The notes beneath the pieces were generated by a model. The model ran no database searches. It was not told the DNA's origin and saw nothing but the letters and a program-made list of their open reading frames with translations. Made by a program: the position numbers and the translations under genes. This document shows positions 11,201-22,632 of a stretch of DNA of 64,000 bases, one piece after another; the stretch's first letter is position 1; every line of letters starts with the position of its first letter. The stretch covers positions 15,115,100 to 15,179,099 of the forward strand of contig NC_084816.1 of the NCBI RefSeq assembly GCF_963583255.1, written 5' to 3'. Source of the stretch: Pyrus communis. Lineage: Eukaryota > Streptophyta > Magnoliopsida > Rosales > Rosaceae.

Positions 11201-12255
11201 CACGAAATTAGTTTTGGGTTTTAAAGTTTTTCCTTCCCCTGAAGGACTGTAAATGGAATGTAGACCTTGTTTGAATAAATACACACTAAAAAGAAAAAAG
11301 AAAAAAGAAAAATAATAAAAGCCTTTAAAACTAGTCACTCAGCATTCAATTTTTTTCTTTTTGCCTATCTGCCCCCTTTCTAACCAGTGATGATATGAAA
11401 AGAAAAGAAATAAAAGACTAGCGGCCAGAGTCTGGTTTGCATTCAAGTGCAATTGGTGGCTCTTTAATGGGTAACAAGTGGGACAAGACTTCACCTTGGA
11501 TTGGACAAATTAAGTCCAGCTTAGGTTAATATGGAAACATTTTTGTTGACAACGGTTAAACAATAATAATGCTCAGCATCTTATTCATTGCTGTTAGATA
11601 AATTTAAATTTTAAAATCTATGAAATAAATTTATTAAATTAAATTCATCTTATGATAATTAATAGATGGCAAGGGGGGCCAGCAAATGCACAAAGAACCT
11701 TTTTTTAATGGAACAAATGGAGTTAACACTAAAGACGTTAATTTTGGCCAAATTACATCACTTTTGGGTGGTGTAAAGATTATTAACAAGTGTAAATTAC
11801 ATAGCAAACCCCAGAATATTTCCTAAATAATGGGTTTTTATATAAATTGGCCAAAGGAGTAATATTTAACAAATAAACAACAAAAGTGAAAAGTTTTGAT
11901 TTTATCTACAAAGGATGATGCAGATTTTGTGCTACCTCTACCTGTGCTGCTGTGCATTCATCTATGGAAGATCACAAAAGAGGGGAGAGAGAGAGAGAGA
12001 GAGAGAGAGAGAACCTGCTAAAGTATCAAGAAGAGTTGATTTTCCAGAGCCAGAAGGACCCATGATAGCCATGATCCTACCAGGCTCAGCAAACCCACTC
12101 AACCCATTGAGCAACCTCTTTGTGGGTGCTTCCCTTCTGAAGTTTGGAAGCACCGCACTTAGATCCTCCCACACCAAATATGCACCTCTTCCACTTCCAC
12201 TTCCACCGCCACCAACACCACCACTACGACCACCGCCTGCCGCCTCCGTCTCCAT
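8264..12255 (-). CDS. ABCG half-transporter (WBC type, ABCG15-like), copy 1
   Basis: Nine coding exons: 12015-12255, 10948-11027, 10229-10690, 9988-10110, 9724-9855, 9315-9599, 8933-9205, 8722-8829 and 8264-8620. They join in frame to 686 residues, usual for this family, with consistent GT-AG borders. The N-terminal ATPase has Walker [10 protein letters not shown] at residues 66-74, signature ISGGEKKR near 172, Walker [14 protein letters not shown] near 192 and the SSVHQPSSE switch region. The C-terminal half has the hydrophobic segments of a six-helix membrane domain and ends [11 protein letters not shown], the family terminus. As a half-size transporter it must pair with itself or another ABCG. 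Relatives ABCG11, 12 and 13 in Arabidopsis export cuticular lipids at the plasma membrane; the substrate here is inferred. The start METEAAGGG precedes a glycine-rich leader. A (CT) microsatellite lies in the upstream leader. Confidence 0.93.
10804..10877 (+). tRNA. tRNA-Thr (anticodon AGT)
   Basis: A full cloverleaf of 74 nt can be folded by eye. The acceptor stem GCTCTCG pairs with CGAGAGC, with discriminator A. The D arm is GCTC/GAGC, the anticodon stem CCCGT/GCGGG encloses TTAGTAA with AGT at 10838-10840, and the T arm is TTGAG-TTCGACT-CTCAA. A-box (TAGCTCAGTTGG) and B-box (GAGTTCGACTC) promoter elements are intact, and a seven-T terminator follows at 10898. The sequence matches my memory of plant nuclear tRNA-Thr(AGU). 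It lies wholly inside intron 2 (10691-10947) of the minus-strand ABCG gene, antisense to it. Confidence 0.95.
11985..12012 (-). repeat. (GA)n microsatellite beside the exon 1 splice donor
   Basis: Fourteen GA repeats on the plus strand, read as CT on the transcript. They start two bases after the GT of the exon 1 donor of ABCG copy 1, inside intron 1. Confidence 0.9.
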
Positions 12256-12484
12256 CTTTCCTTTTTGTTTCTATAAAATCCTACCTTATAAGCCAAGGCC
12301 TCAAAACCCCAGAAGATAAAAGAAAACGTAGATCACATATAAAGAGAGAAAAACTTTGCATGTGTCCATGTAGTGTGGTTGGAGCGGATAACAATCAACT
12401 ACCTATTAATGCTAGATAGCTGCCTGCCCGCCCTGCCCTGCCCTGTTATGAGATATGGGAGGAGGAGCATGAAGAATTAATGAG

Positions 12485-12527
<43 letters not shown>

Positions 12528-13136
12528 TGATTCATTCAAAGAAGGTTGGTTCCTTCTGGTGGGTGGAAAGCGAAGGGAAATAAATGTTACACACAGAAAT
12601 AATGACAGTGTGTATGGACTGGAGCAACAGCAAAACTTGGTCATGGTGAATTTGTGATATTGCAGATTGCTCCTTCTCCTCTATCTTCCAACCAATATTA
12701 AGACTTATTTCACATTTGTGTCTACATTGCATGTGTTCAGAAAAAAGTTGTTTTGAAGACTTTTTTGGGAGAGATTGGGGTCACTTGACCCATCTTTAAT
12801 TACATTGTGTGATGATAAGTTGGACGTTGCATGTTGCTGACTATTTGGTTACATTTAGTACGTGAAAAGGAATTTAAGAAACGTGAATACCAAAGGCGCT
12901 GGAGGGCTTCACTTCCCCTCTATTTTCCCATGTGTCAAAAAACCATTTTCAAAGCGAACTTACCAAACATGAGAAAAACAACAATTTCTCATTCCCAAGC
13001 TCCATTTCTCATATTATGTTTCAGATTAAGTACTATACTTTTGCCATAACAACAGTTACCCGTGTCACTTTTCGCTAAGCGTTATTTATGTCACTTCAAC
13101 TTATGTAAAGATTAGAATATAGATTTTTTTTTTTAA
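12256..13136. other. Upstream region of ABCG copy 1
   Basis: Non-coding and probably the promoter and 5' leader of the minus-strand ABCG gene. It holds a long (AG)n run at about 12486-12524 (CT-rich on the transcribed strand, a common plant core-promoter feature) and TATA-like stretches on the minus strand (CTTATAAGG near 12285). No other gene is seen. Confidence 0.45.
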
Positions 13137-13257
13137 GGGAAGTATGATTGACACTCCAAAAATCTCATTATATACTCTTCACAAATGTATTTTTCTTTCC
13201 TAATATAGAAAATTTGGAGTGTAGAATGAGATTTTTTGAATGCTAATAACAATTCCC
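13137..13257. mobile_element. hAT-type MITE, copy 2 (121 bp)
   Basis: Starts GGGAAGTATGATTGACACTCC and ends TGCTAATAACAATTCCC. It has the same inverted ends as the copy at 7809. The flanks are T-rich (TTTTTTAA and TTTTTAAA), so the 8-bp duplication is only approximate. Confidence 0.7.
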
Positions 13258-13916
13258 TTTTTAAATTCTAATTTTCTAAATCGTAGTTCATAGAGGACGT
13301 TAATGAAGCAAAATTTAAAGAAGGTTTCCTACTAACCATTTAGATTCTCTCCTATGTGAGAGCTCTTCCCTCCCTCTGTGGGGGGTTTTCACTCCTTTTG
13401 TGAGAGAATTTTAACAGCTTGAATTTCTCACCCTCCCTTCCGTTACTCCTTCCCTTTCTTCAATATCTCCATCCAATTGACGTTTTGAGAGTCAGTGGCT
13501 AAGAATGTTTCTTTTTAATATCTACATTCTTTTCATACCTTAGGCCATCTCCAACCGAAAGCTGGCCAGATGGCTAAATGAGCCCTTTGGCCTTCCATGA
13601 TATTAATATTTTAATGAACAGTACATGGTCATATTTCTTACCATCTCCAACCGAGGGCCAAAGGGCCACAGGGCTCGTTTTAGCCATGTCACAAAAAATC
13701 GTCTCCAACCGAGGGCCAAACATAATTTATTATTTAAAAACTACAACTTAAATTCAAATCCAACGGCTAAGTGACGTCAACAAGCTGTTGGATTTGAATT
13801 TTTTTTTTTTTTTTTTTTGTGGATATTGGACTATAATTCACACAACTTTGAATTCAATCTATTTCAATTCAAGTTTGCAATGAATTCCAACTTTAGATCC
13901 TATTCGGATTCCAACT

Positions 13917-15272
13917 GTGGGCCCTCATCCAATTCCAAATTGGAAGAAAAATGGGCACAAAATGAGACGAGAAGATGACGAGTCTGATGAAGAAGATGAA
14001 GCATGGCGCAACGCACAAAACAGAGCAGCAACCATGGTGTGTCAGCCAACTGCGCAACAAACTCATTGGGGTGGCTTTGTTGCTGGTCCTTCTTACAAAC
14101 CACGAAACAGAATGATGACGCATGCCAATCTGATGAACAACTACTTCAACCTCAACTTGGTGTACACAGAAAAGGATTTCAGACGTCGCTTCCGGATAAG
14201 GCGTCATGTCTTCAAGCGTTTACTTCATGATGTCCAGCAGGTCAATCCATACTTTCAACAGAAGCAGGAAAGAGCAGGCCACGCTGGTTTTTCACCTCAT
14301 CAGAAGGTTACTATTGCACTTCGAATGATAGCATATGGCTCCTCAGCTGATCCGATGGATGAAACTCATGGTATATCTGAGTCTTCATGCCTTGATACTC
14401 TTGAACAATTCTATGTCACAATTGTTCAGGTTTACAAAGACAAATACCTCCGCGAGCCAAATCAAGAAGATCTGGATCGGCTCATTCACAAAGCTGAAGA
14501 TCGTGGATTTCCGAATATGATAGGGTCATTAGACTACATGCATTGGGATTGGAATAATTGTCCCACCAGATGGCAAAGAGGCTTTTACGAAAGGTTGAGA
14601 ATGCCAACTGTTGTGTTAGAGGCAATTGCCTCGTACGACACATGGATCTGGCATGCTTTATTTAGAGTCCCTAGATCCCAAAATGACATTACAGTTCTTG
14701 GCCGTTCACCCCTCTTCAATAGCCTGACAGAAGGTAAAGCACCTTAACTTGACTACTACATCAACGATCGTCTGTACAATATGGGGTATTACTTGGCAAA
14801 TGGCATCTACCCAAAGTGGGCAACACTTGTTCAAGCAATTCCAAACCCTAGGAATGACATCAAAAAGTTGTTTACCTTACACCAAGAGGCATACCAGAAA
14901 GATGTTGAGAGAGCTTTCGGTATTCTACAAGCACGGTAGAAGATCACCAGCGAACCGGCAAGAGGGTGGAATCGAGAAAATTTGGACTCCATCATGATGT
15001 CTTACATCATATTACACAATATGATTGTGGAGGATGAGCGAGATGGGTATATTGATGGATAGTTTGATGACGACCAAGACGATACAAATAGGTCAAGAAT
15101 GGCTCGTGCAAAAATATATGATGGGCCTAATTTGCCTTTCAATCCAAGAACTGGTAGTATCTCAATAAATGAGTACATAAGACGCTATAGAATGATACGT
15201 TCCCATGCCACAAACAAGTACCTACAACAGGATCTTGTTGCACATCTTTGGGCCAAAAATAGCATGGAGTAG
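13917..15272 (+). pseudogene. Harbinger (HARBI1/ALP1-like) transposase, broken
   Basis: The first open block (13917-14747, 276 codons) reads into a PIF/Harbinger DDE nuclease: GSLDYMHWDWNNCPTRWQRG holds the first catalytic Asp and SQNDITVLGRSPLFN the second. The same frame continues without shift to 15272 through MGYYLANGIYPKW, DVERAFGILQAR (third acidic residue) and SIMMSYIILHNMIVEDERD, but is cut by stops at 14745-14747, 14937-14939 and 15060-15062. The second replaces an expected Trp. An upstream ATG at 13880 is in another frame and its codons look like the usual Ser/Asn-rich N-terminus, so a one-base indel near 13960 is likely. The second gene of Harbinger elements (Myb-like) was not found. 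Confidence 0.88.
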
Positions 15273-15514
15273 GCGATGGGCCAAAAATAGCATGGAGTAA
15301 GCGTTTAAGTTTTATGTTATTAAATGTTTTTAAAAATATTGTTTAAGTTTTATGTTGTTAAATGTTTTTAAAAATGTTGTTTAAGTTTCATGTTGTTAAA
15401 TGTTTTTTTTTATAATGTTATGTTGTTTAAGTTGTTTAAGTTTTTTAAAAAATATTTGTTCATGTTGTTTAAGTTGTATTTGTTTCATGTTAATTAATGT
15501 TATGTAATGTTTAA

Positions 15515-15636
15515 GGGAATTGTTATTAGCACTCCAAAAATCTCATCCTACACTCTAAACTTTTTATATTAGGAAAGAAAAATACACTTTGTAAGGAGGA
15601 TAGAATAAGATTTTTTGAGTGCCAATAACATTTCCC
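15515..15636. mobile_element. hAT-type MITE, copy 3 (122 bp), nested in the Harbinger element
   Basis: Starts GGGAATTGTTATTAGCACTC and ends GAGTGCCAATAACATTTCCC, with terminal inverted repeats. Perfect 8-bp flanks ATGTTTAA (15507-15514 and 15637-15644) show a hAT-type insertion into the 3' part of the older Harbinger element. Confidence 0.85.
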
Positions 15637-15965
15637 ATGTTTAATGGTTTAGAAGGTATAAGGGGAGAAAAAATTTGTATTATAAAAAATAAAAAAAATA
15701 AAAAAAAATTGTTAAAAAAATAAAAAATAAATAAAAAAAAATTAAATAATAGCTAGCTGACGTCAGCAGCTAACCGTTGCTTTTTTTAATTTCAGCCCGT
15801 CTCAAGGCCGATTGGCTGGCTGGTTTGGGCCTGCCGGTTGGCCCTATAGCCATTTTTTGTCCAGTTAGGCCCACGAGCCCTCGGGACTGGCTCTCGGTTG
15901 GAGACCGTTTTCGGGCTAGTTTCGGTCTTCTGGTCCTCTGGATCCTTCGGTTGGAGATGGCTTTA

Positions 15966-16816
15966 GTCCCCATCTTGCAGCCCCTTTCCCTTAACCCCAC
16001 CCCTTCCATATTTCCATCACCAACCTACACATCAGTCCATTTCAACCATTTTCTTCTCCACCATCTTCCCTTTCTCATACCCAAAAATTAGATCTTAAAG
16101 TTTTGGACCCAATATGGAATTTCGATTGTTGTATTTTAAAATTTTCTTTTACTGTGGGTATAGCTTATTTACCATGACAATTTTACTACAGGCTTTATTT
16201 GCTCGTTAGAAAAAGTACAAACTTGCCACAAGCATAATAAGCACGTAGTGAATAACCATTTTTTACCACAGACAAATATAGTTCGCTGGAAAATAATAGT
16301 GAATGACCACACACAAAGTTTTCACGTTATAAATATAATAAGCCACCATGGGGAATGCTCGTGGTCAATATTGTTGTATCCACAATGCCTTTTTGTTATT
16401 TACAACGGACATAATGTATGAAAGAATCATGCGTAATTAAAAAATTTGGAGAATGAGAGACACCAAAAGTTTTCAAAATTTCAAACATCTATAAAATTTG
16501 AAATTTTCACAACACTCCCACTGTCCCACACACTTCTTAAAATCTATACTAATATTAACAAACACTACTTATCAATTAAAACCACATGAAATTACGGTTT
16601 TGACTCTCTACAAATAATAAAATTAAAAATTATTAAAACCCGGATAAATATGTCAAACACAAAAAAGTGAAAAACACAAATTAAAAAAAAAAAATAAATA
16701 AAAAAGCCATTAAAAAAAGAAAGAAAGATAAGATAGACACAAACCCACGTGTATCCTCTTAATCTTCTCTTTGCAGTAGACATGGGATTCAAATTCATAC
16801 CTTAAAAAAAAAAAAA
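15966..16816. other. AT-rich spacer
   Basis: No gene is recognised. A-rich and T-rich runs are frequent and the open frames are short and low in complexity. Confidence 0.5.
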
Positions 16817-16969
16817 GGAGTTTTAACGAAAAGCCCGCGGTACTGTTCACTTTAACGAAAAACTACATTTTTACACTAAAAAGTCAATCCTTGTACTATT
16901 CACTTTACCCTTTATTTTGTCATTATCGTTAAAACTCAAAGTTTTCAAGCCCTTTTCATTAGTTTTCCT
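16817..16969 (-). mobile_element. ~155-bp MITE-like repeat, copy 4 (inverted)
   Basis: Reverse complement of the unit at 4678: it contains ACTTTAACGAAAAAC, AGTCAATCCT and GTTAAAACTCAAAGTTTTCA in the mirrored order and ends TTCATTAGTTTTCCT. It lies about 11 kb from the three copies in the tandem array, so the family is dispersed. Confidence 0.55.
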
Positions 16970-17856
16970 AAACAAAAAACTACACGTCTTACAGTATTTT
17001 CCCTTCACGCGCAGTAACTTCCCACTTAATAAATCCCGATCAGCAAGTGGCATTTTAGGTATTAAGCTCTTATATGACGGCGTGGGTTCAAACTTTATCG
17101 GTAGCTAATCTAACAAAATCTATCATTTCATAAAAAATAAAAAATAAAAACCGATCAGTTGTGATTATTTGCACCAGAAAAAGAAAATTAAAAATTTCCA
17201 AGCTCCAACCATTCAAAAAGTAAAATTTTCTGCATGAACCTTTCTCAGCGCTTTGTTGTTTTTTGTATCACTAACCTTTAGCTTTTCTCCTACAAAATGT
17301 ATAATTTATTCTTTGTATATGCAATGCTAGTTTGGTGCTACATGCTCTAGGTTGGAGTTTGTTCTGTATACTGTATTACTGTTCAAATTTTTACTGATTA
17401 ATTTTTGGCTTCATTGTTTGTCAAAGCTTTATGAATGTGTGTGGACTTATCGATATACAAATGATCATCTAATCTAACAAATTTATCGTTTGATGAAAAA
17501 AGGATATACAACTGATCTACCCGTAAGAATATGAACTCTATGCAAGTTGTAGGAAACAATAAAACTATAAAGGAATGATCTGTGTATATTTGAGTCATTT
17601 GATATAGCCATATGAGTGTATCCACTTGGTTTGTATCACAACGATTATGTTTTCTTTCCGTATTTACTTCTCTTACTTGAGATCAAATTAGTATATTTCC
17701 ACCCAAGGAGTATAAGATTTTTTTTTTTTTTCTCTGTGCTTATGTCTGTGCAGATAAAGAAAGCAATTAGCGATGTTTGAGCATTAAGGGCCAAATGTCT
17801 CCCAAAGGACATTGTTTGGCGTGTTCAAGGAAAAGTAAACTTCTAAAAGCATCTCC

Positions 17857-18257
17857 AACTAATGCTTCAAATTGCCAAGGAGACGTATAACAGTAAAAAA
17901 TGATATCTAATTTTATTCCAACCCATCAACCAAAAGCTGATGTGGATTGAAGGCTTGGTGGGAGGCGTCAAAAGTGCCACCTCAAAATTCATATGCCAAA
18001 TATTATTTTAGTGTTTTTTTTTTTTTTTTTTTTTTGACTTTTGGACTAGCCTTGCATTAAATGCTTGGTATAAGTGTAGCTATTTATATTTCTTTTAGTA
18101 TTTATTATGATTTGAAAAATTAATATATTAAAATATAAAATTATATTTTAGACACATAGGTTGGAGATGTAATTTTAACATGATGTCAAATTGTCACGTA
18201 GATCATCAAATTGAAATTTGGTGTTCAATATTTGATGTCTCTTTTGGAGATGTTATA
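17857..18257. mobile_element. Possible Tourist-like MITE
   Basis: The left side has AGCATCTCCAACTAATGC and the right side ends TGTCTCTTTTGGAGATGTTA. The CATCTCCAA and TTGGAGATG ends are inverted, as in Harbinger-derived MITEs such as the larger element at 13543. The inverted repeats are short and the TAA-like flank is weak, so borders are approximate. Confidence 0.4.
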
Positions 18258-19640
18258 AGCTGTAAATGGAGGTGTATTCATACTTGATAGATAGTTTCAT
18301 ATTTCTTAGGACAAATCATTGGTTTTATACCTAAATTTGTTTTAGTTTAGTGTGCTGATTGTAATTCCTTTTGAATATGTGAGTATTTAAGAAATTATTG
18401 TATTATAGTAAATTTTCAATTTTGTTGGTTTTTATATATTATTTTTAAGAATTAATTAATTTTATTTAAATTTTTCGAAAACTTTTATAACGAGCATTGG
18501 CCGTGGTCAATTAGTGATCCACAATAGTCATAGTGCGTGATGCTAGATTCCAATACCATGGGTTAGGTCTGTGATTTTTATTTAATTGATAACGCAGTTT
18601 GCCAGTGGTAGAAATTCAAACTTTTTATCACATCCAAAATCTTAATGGGCTTGTCCGTGGTGGATTGCAATTTACCACGGGCATTCACCATGGTAGATGT
18701 GGGTTTTTCTTCTATGCTTGTCATTTTTGGGTTGATTTTGTTGTGTCTTGGTATTTGCTGATCCGCTATGGATTTGGTTTCTCCATGGCAGCTATTCCAG
18801 TGATTGCTAGCCAAAGACATGTGGTGTCAAGTTGTTTCTATTTAATGGGGATTAAGATTTTTTCAGCTATTTTTGCTTTTGGGCTTACTGCTTTTGATGT
18901 ATTCTTGTTTTCGTTGATGCTGGTGTCTCTCTTAGTCTTTCTCACATTTGTGGATTTCACGTCTGTGGTGTTGGGTCAGATCGTTCGAGAGTCATGTTTG
19001 CCTCATCCCTTGATCACTTGAAGATGACATGTTTGACTCATCCTTTGATCGCTAGAAGATGACACCTATTGCTAGTTCCAGTAGGATGCTACGGCACCAT
19101 CTTCTATAGATCTCCTATCGAGACTTCGGTCTCCTCTTTGGCTCACCAATTTCCAACAGCGGGAGTTGCAGGAAGATTGAAGAACTTGCTAGGATTTCTT
19201 TGTCCTTTGCTTTTTCCTGTTATGGGTTCCAACTTCCAAATTATGTGCTGGGCCCAAACTTTTGTTTGTATGGAGGGTTTTTTTTCTTTTGTTTTGTAAT
19301 TACTTTTGTTTTTGGACCTTCTTCTTTGTAATCTTTCATTGTTGGTAGTGAAATTACTCTTCACCGAAAGAAAAAAAATGAGGCAAAATTTTAATTGGAG
19401 TGAACATTTTATATCTGATCTATGGGGAAAAATGTTGAACCGGCTAGTATTGGAAATGGAAGGTTATGTAGGACTTACCTATGAAACTAATTAGGGCCCA
19501 ATAACTATTGGATCATATATTATTGGGATCCTTGAACCTTGGTCCAGTCCACCATCAAATCTTTGAAGAGGAATCCTCCAATTGATTTGTAGCTAGCCTC
19601 TTAGGCGACCGTTCACTCCTCTCTCCACCAACCCCATAAG
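18258..19640. other. Spacer with possible decayed LINE 3' region
   Basis: The longest open frame (18599-19021, 140 codons) is Phe/Val-rich and resembles no family I know. Sequence near 19190-19380 is T-rich, with TTTTGTAAT and CTTTGTAATCTTTCATTG followed by AAAGAAAAAAAATG. This resembles the 3' ends of 5'-truncated plant LINEs, but no reverse transcriptase domain is present. Confidence 0.3.
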
Positions 19641-19962
19641 AAAGGATGGCAAATACCCATTGGTTATGGGTAACCGCGGTTACCCGTCCATTTAAATTTT
19701 ACGATTACAGTTATGGGTAATTGTTTAGATAAATAAACGGTTATGGGTATAACTATTTACCCGTGAAATTTAAATGGGTGGTTATGGGTATTAACCATGG
19801 TTATAAACGGGTAACCGTTTACCTGTTTATTTTATATATGTAAAATTAACACAAACCATGTTCCATATTGACAAAACTTAGATCAATGCTATTGACTATA
19901 GTGCATGGTTTCTGTAGCTAATATAATATAGTTTTCCTTAACCACTTTAAATTTCATGGTCC

Positions 19963-19999
<37 letters not shown>

Positions 20000-20543
20000 T
20001 ATGTTAGTACTTTACATTCTGAGTTAAATAACCCAAGAATACTGTTTTTAACAGTTTTTGTAACTCAAGAATACTTAGCAAATTTTATATTACCTTCATT
20101 GATAATTGTTAAAAATCTAGTCAGTAAACTATTATTTCAATTATTGGAATGGTATAGGGACTTGAGAAATTAAAATGCGGAAATGTATGATGAATATACC
20201 TATAACGGTGTTTAATTGTCAGAAAAAGAAAATTATGACAAATTTTTCTTTTTTAATTTTCAAGTTGTTAAAAAAATACGTAGACTGGTGAAAAAGGAGT
20301 AAATGGTAAAAAAATAAAGGATAAAAGGGTTAAAAAAAGATAAATGGGTAAACGGGTACTAAACGGTTATGGTTAAATGGGTACGCGGTTATAGGTATGG
20401 TTAACCGTTTATAAACGGTTATGGGTATGGGTATAACCAAATAGGCAATTATCCAACGGGTAAACGGTTATGCGGGTATGAGAATTAACAGTCATGGATA
20501 AATAATCATAGTTACCCGCCCGCCATAACCGTTGTCCATCCTA
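19641..20543. mobile_element. Non-autonomous hAT element (903 bp)
   Basis: The element is bounded by perfect 8-bp duplications CCCATAAG (19633-19640 and 20544-20551). The left end AAAGGATGGCAAATACCC and the complement of the right end (TAGGATGGACAACGG) are short imperfect inverted repeats. The first ~170 bp and last ~200 bp are built from iterated GGTTATGGGTA / TAAACGGTTA motifs in both orientations, so the arms could form a large hairpin. The middle is AT-rich with a (TA)n run at about 19970-19994. No transposase is present. Confidence 0.82.
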
Positions 20544-20551
20544 CCCATAAG

Positions 20552-21080
20552 TACCTGCTCTCTAGAAGGTTAGAAACTTTTCATAGTATGCTACTCTGAA
20601 CAGCTTCGCAATGTAGCATTGCTGGCGAAGTCATGAATTGTTGGAGAAGGGGTGAATTTAAAATAGTGTAAGGTTAAATAAAATGTAGACAGCTAAATTC
20701 TTTTTAGATAATATAGAACATTAATGTTGTTCATAATTTACCAATACTAATAAGTTACAATTGTTGCCAATGAAGTTTTATATCATGAAAACGTCACATA
20801 ATAGGCTCATTACCAATAAAAGCAAATACATCTCTCTCAATGTAAACAATCATGCTATCACTCAATCATTGATCTCTCATTTTGTTACGCAATAGTGTTT
20901 TCACAATATTATAGTAGAAAAAATTCTCCCCACCAAAGCGGTTGCAAATGATAACACCAAAGTCAATGTAAGAAACGTATACACTAACTGGCATACTAGA
21001 TTTCAAAGTATATACAAATAAGTTTGACAGTTGGACCATGAAAGCTAGTTTCATAGAATGCCAAAATCATCGAAGCAATT
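20552..21080. other. AT-rich spacer
   Basis: No gene or clear repeat was recognised. Open frames are short. Confidence 0.4.
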
Positions 21081-21448
21081 TAATATGACAACCCTGCCGC
21101 TCACTTTGCCTAACAGATAAACCACTTATGCAACGAAACAAAACCCTAAAATCTAATCCCTAAAGCCTTAAACCTAATTAAGCCTTTGCTCGATAGAGCC
21201 TTTGATGGTTCACCGGTAAGATTTCACACACGACGCGCCTTTTTTTTTTTTCCTTGGTGCAAAATGCTTGCGTAGCGAAACCTTTGCTTCGAGCAACTCT
21301 CTCCGTCGCGCAAAGCATCTCACAAAACCTTAAGGTTGACTAGTTTTGCCCGACCAATTAAAATTTTTGTCGGATAAAATCGTTTTACCCAACAAATTTT
21401 GGTTCGTTGCACAAAATTTAGTAGAGCAAATAGTTATTTCTAGTAGTG
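21081..21448. mobile_element. CACTA (En/Spm-like) terminal fragment
   Basis: The segment ends in AGTTATTTCTAGTAGTG, whose complement CACTACTAGAAATAACT is the classic outer end of plant CACTA elements. Internal short motifs recur (TTTTGCCCGACCAATT, TTTTACCCAACAAATTTT), as expected of subterminal repeats. No partner end was found in the window, so the element is truncated or rearranged and its inner border is approximate. Confidence 0.55.
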
Positions 21449-21748
21449 TGTGCCTCCAAGTCATTTTTGGTTTAATATACTGATTTATTCATTTATTTAA
21501 ATGTTAAAGTAACTTTTACAAAAACGATAATAGAATAGAAGGAATCAAATCTAAATATGCACAAGTAAACGCCCTTAATCACCTATACCACTAAAAAAAC
21601 AAACAAAAACTGAATGCTTAGATATATGACATAAATACTTGTCTTGTAATTCGATTGGAGTAAATACCATTTACATATAACATATGTGGTTAATTTCACA
21701 GAACATCATCATCAACATGACATTTAAATTATGGATGCACACTCTTCT

Positions 21749-22060
21749 TCACTTTTCCGTCGACTCGTACAACTCCAAAATTGATCGAAATCTTTTCTTC
21801 CTCGGCCTGAAACTCACTTCATCTTCCTCTTCCTCATCATTTTCAGCAATTAAAATTTTATATTTCCACCACGACACCCCCTTTTCACGCTTATCATCAT
21901 CAATGTCGCGACAAGCTGCTGCTCTGCTGACACCGTTGCATTCATCTCCGCCGTTGTTTGTATCGCAATCGAAGTACTCAGCTGATGCTGATGATCCATT
22001 CAGTTGTAACAGAAGCTTTACCTCGTTTATTTCCAGCTCTGAGAAACCATTTGGGATCAA
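21749..22060 (-). CDS. Small uncharacterised acidic/basic protein, 3' part
   Basis: The open frame encodes about 103 residues: a hydrophobic-patterned start (FSELEINEVKLLLQL), a Cys/Asp-rich centre, an acidic run (ENDEEEEDE), then a basic block RPRKKRFRSILELYESTEK at the stop. The ending resembles conserved tails I recall from small uncharacterised plant nuclear proteins, but I cannot name the family. The frame continues upstream without an ATG to a stop near 22130. Either an upstream exon joins at the acceptor-like ACAACAACAG just after 22100, or the gene is truncated. A TATATAAACCC box lies upstream on the minus strand near 22250. Confidence 0.4.
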   Translation of the reverse strand: MIPNGFSELEINEVKLLLQLNGSSASAEYFDCDTNNGGDECNGVSRAAACRDIDDDKREKGVSWWKYKILIAENDEEEEDEVSFRPRKKRFRSILELYESTEK

Positions 22061-22632
22061 TGGCTTCTTTCCGCCCTTGTTGCTACCTGTTGTTGTAGAA
22101 GTTGTTGATTTTTCCGTAAGTTAATAACTTAAATTACCTAATGTTAGTTTTGTAGTGTATAATTTATGAGTTAGTAGTAAATTAGTAATAACATAATTAG
22201 TTGAGAAACAACGGATATGAAATGAGAGGCTTCATGTGTCGTTGGGTTTATATAGACATTGCAAATTTGAATTAAATTATTATTTTTTAAATGTTGTTAT
22301 TCAGCATTTCCTGCTTGCATTAGGATTCCTAAGGAGGGAGAGAGTTTTGATATCTTGTTCTTTACTTTTTCTACTAAGACAAGGAAAGTAGAACCAGGTG
22401 TTTTTCAATCAAAAGACCATTTTGACCCTGAGCTATTTTAGCCCAATATAAGTTGTTAAACCATTACCTTTGTTCAAAGGTGGGATGGTTTGAGGCCGAC
22501 TCCATAGGGATAAAGAGTGGAAAGTACTTCTAGGCTCATGTTGGGTCAATTTAAACTTTGCCACTTAAAAGAAAAAGAGGGAGCTTGGTAATGTATATGG
22601 GTTCTAGCCACCATTTGGTTGAAATCCAATCC
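22061..22632. other. Spacer with possible promoter of the small ORF
   Basis: Contains a minus-strand TATA-like TCTATATAAACCC near 22250. The remainder is AT-rich and shows no coding frame beyond short chance ORFs. Confidence 0.3.

Larger units (their letters stand above)
13543..15962. mobile_element. PIF/Harbinger DNA transposon (2.42 kb), inactive
   Basis: The left end GGCCATCTCCAACCGAA and the complement of the right end (AGCCATCTCCAACCGAA) are terminal inverted repeats. The flanks are TTA (13540-13542 and 15963-15965), the 3-bp target typical of Harbinger. Further copies of the CTCCAACCGAGGGCCAAA motif near 13645 and 13701, with related inverted copies near the right end, are subterminal repeats. 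The interior carries a broken Harbinger transposase, and a hAT MITE is inserted in the 3' part. Confidence 0.88.

Noticed and set aside
11915..12419. Plus-strand frames of 134 and 91 codons
   Set aside because: They are shadows of exon 1 of ABCG copy 1 and of the GA microsatellite.
18599..19021. 140-codon hydrophobic frame
   Set aside because: Composition follows the T-rich DNA and I recognise no family, splice context or promoter. Noted only as possible LINE debris.
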